This document shows positions 63,498 to 64,000 of a DNA stretch of 64,000 nucleotides, in pieces. The stretch spans positions 30,702 to 94,701 of the forward strand of contig JANOSD010000016.1 in the NCBI GenBank assembly GCA_031415655.1, written 5' to 3'. Below the pieces are notes generated by a model that ran no database searches, was not told the origin of the DNA, and saw only the letters and a program-made list of their open reading frames with translations. Each line of letters opens with the position of its first letter. Position 1 is the stretch's first letter. This stretch comes from JAKOVR01 sp031415655 (GTDB taxonomy: Bacteria > Actinomycetota > Acidimicrobiia > Acidimicrobiales > Acidimicrobilacustridaceae). The translations under genes and the position numbers were made by a program.

Positions 63498-63783
63498 GCG
63501 TCCGGCCTCAGCGAGCCTTTGCGGGAGCTCGACTTTGAACTGTGCAACGTCCTGGTCCACATGGGCGACTCGGGCAACGAGTTCGCACGGCGTCGGAGCA
63601 GGGGGCGGGCGGTTAACCCGCAGGGCGATCAGAATGCCCGAAGTGGCAGCCGTTGTCCAGCGACCTATCGGCAGTTCGGGCGTTCCGACCCGCCGCAGGT
63701 CGGCTCCGCCGCGATCGACGAACTGAAGCTTGTTCAGCGGTTCGGAAAGGGACACTCGGAGATCGCGGGACACGCTGAACGTG
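63498..63783. other. Gene-free stretch
   Basis: No supported gene; open frames on both strands are probably noncoding flank of repeat R2. Confidence 0.35.
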
Positions 63784-64000
63784 TCACGCGTATGGGGCGT
63801 CCTGGCCCACTACGTCCCGCGCCAGCCGCGACCAGAGATCGGTGCACAGGGCGAGGGATTCGATGTCGATGCGTTCATCGTTCCCGTGGAAGCGCGAGCC
63901 GAGAGCGAGTCGATCGATTTTGGGGCTGAAGAGCCCCGCGCCGTAGACGACGGTGCCCTTTTCCCGAAAGTACCGACCGTCGGTCCCTCCCGTCATCAAG
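63784..64000 (-). CDS. M20-family metallopeptidase, C-terminal part (5' end outside window)
   Basis: The 71 visible codons read GGTDGRYFREKGTVVYGAGL, then SRFHGNDERIDIESLALCTD and LWSRLARDVVG. This matches the end of M20/M25/M40 peptidases (carboxypeptidase G2, DapE, acylase type). The final zinc ligand His lies in SRFHGNDERI, the signature HGNDE motif. The catalytic domain is upstream, beyond base 64000. The reading frame is intact to its stop at 63784. Confidence 0.85.
   Translation of the reverse strand, partial: LMTGGTDGRYFREKGTVVYGAGLFSPKIDRLALGSRFHGNDERIDIESLALCTDLWSRLARDVVGQDAPYA

Overview
This is high-GC DNA from an actinobacterium. The window holds mycothiol-type DinB-fold enzymes (TIGR03084 and TIGR03086 families), a FadD/acyl-CoA dehydrogenase/crotonase repertoire, an Rv1264-like adenylate cyclase and a DUF1272 protein. 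Together these suggest a free-living or environmental actinobacterium, plausibly of the class Acidimicrobiia. The lineage is an inference from gene content. No rRNA, tRNA or CRISPR array was seen.

Layout. 0-13 kb: mostly ordinary genes (a SurE-like lipoprotein, a coiled-coil membrane protein, an adenylate cyclase, three methyltransferase or acetyltransferase genes, a PhoX-like Tat lipoprotein, guaB), interrupted by a MITE-like element (1824-1995), an array of hairpin-bearing tandem repeats (3240-3588) and a dispersed perfect palindrome. 13-17 kb: a scrambled locus in which an ABC transporter, a PxpC-like gene and an allophanate hydrolase survive only as abutting fragments, followed by a TetR/PEP-mobile-domain operon. 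17-27 kb: crotonase, a large LuxR regulator, a HEPN-MNT toxin-antitoxin pair, a CHRD/Excalibur secreted protein and several broken genes. 27-46 kb: a subtilisin whose whole zymogen sits inside a CSLREA/beta-helix protein, a lipid and short-chain metabolism group, a MazEF-like pair and a UvrA-like ATPase. 46-50 kb: an AraC/TIGR03086 divergent pair, a methyltransferase and repeat debris.

50.4-62.3 kb is the metabolic centrepiece: two divergent operons for non-phosphorylating L-fucose use. A GntR regulator, aldo-keto reductase (L-fucose dehydrogenase), lactonase, mutarotase, fumarylacetoacetase-type hydrolase and GH29 fucosidase run leftwards. L-fuconate dehydratase, an SDR (2-keto-3-deoxy-L-fuconate dehydrogenase), an FMN L-lactate oxidase/dehydrogenase, a ceramidase-like hydrolase and a GH4 glycosidase run rightwards. 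Together they would take L-fucose to two pyruvates. The block is bracketed by direct copies of a ~97-bp repeat (50149 and 63336), and its right edge holds an IS3-type transposase remnant and a duplicated ceramidase 3' end, so it looks like an acquired or rearranged island.

Several otherwise intact genes carry one-base frameshifts (ABC ATPase, VOC protein) or an in-frame TGA at a probable tryptophan codon (26229, 32005). These are either genuine decay or sequencing errors, and raw reads would decide. Statements about families rest on motif recognition by eye; no database search was run.
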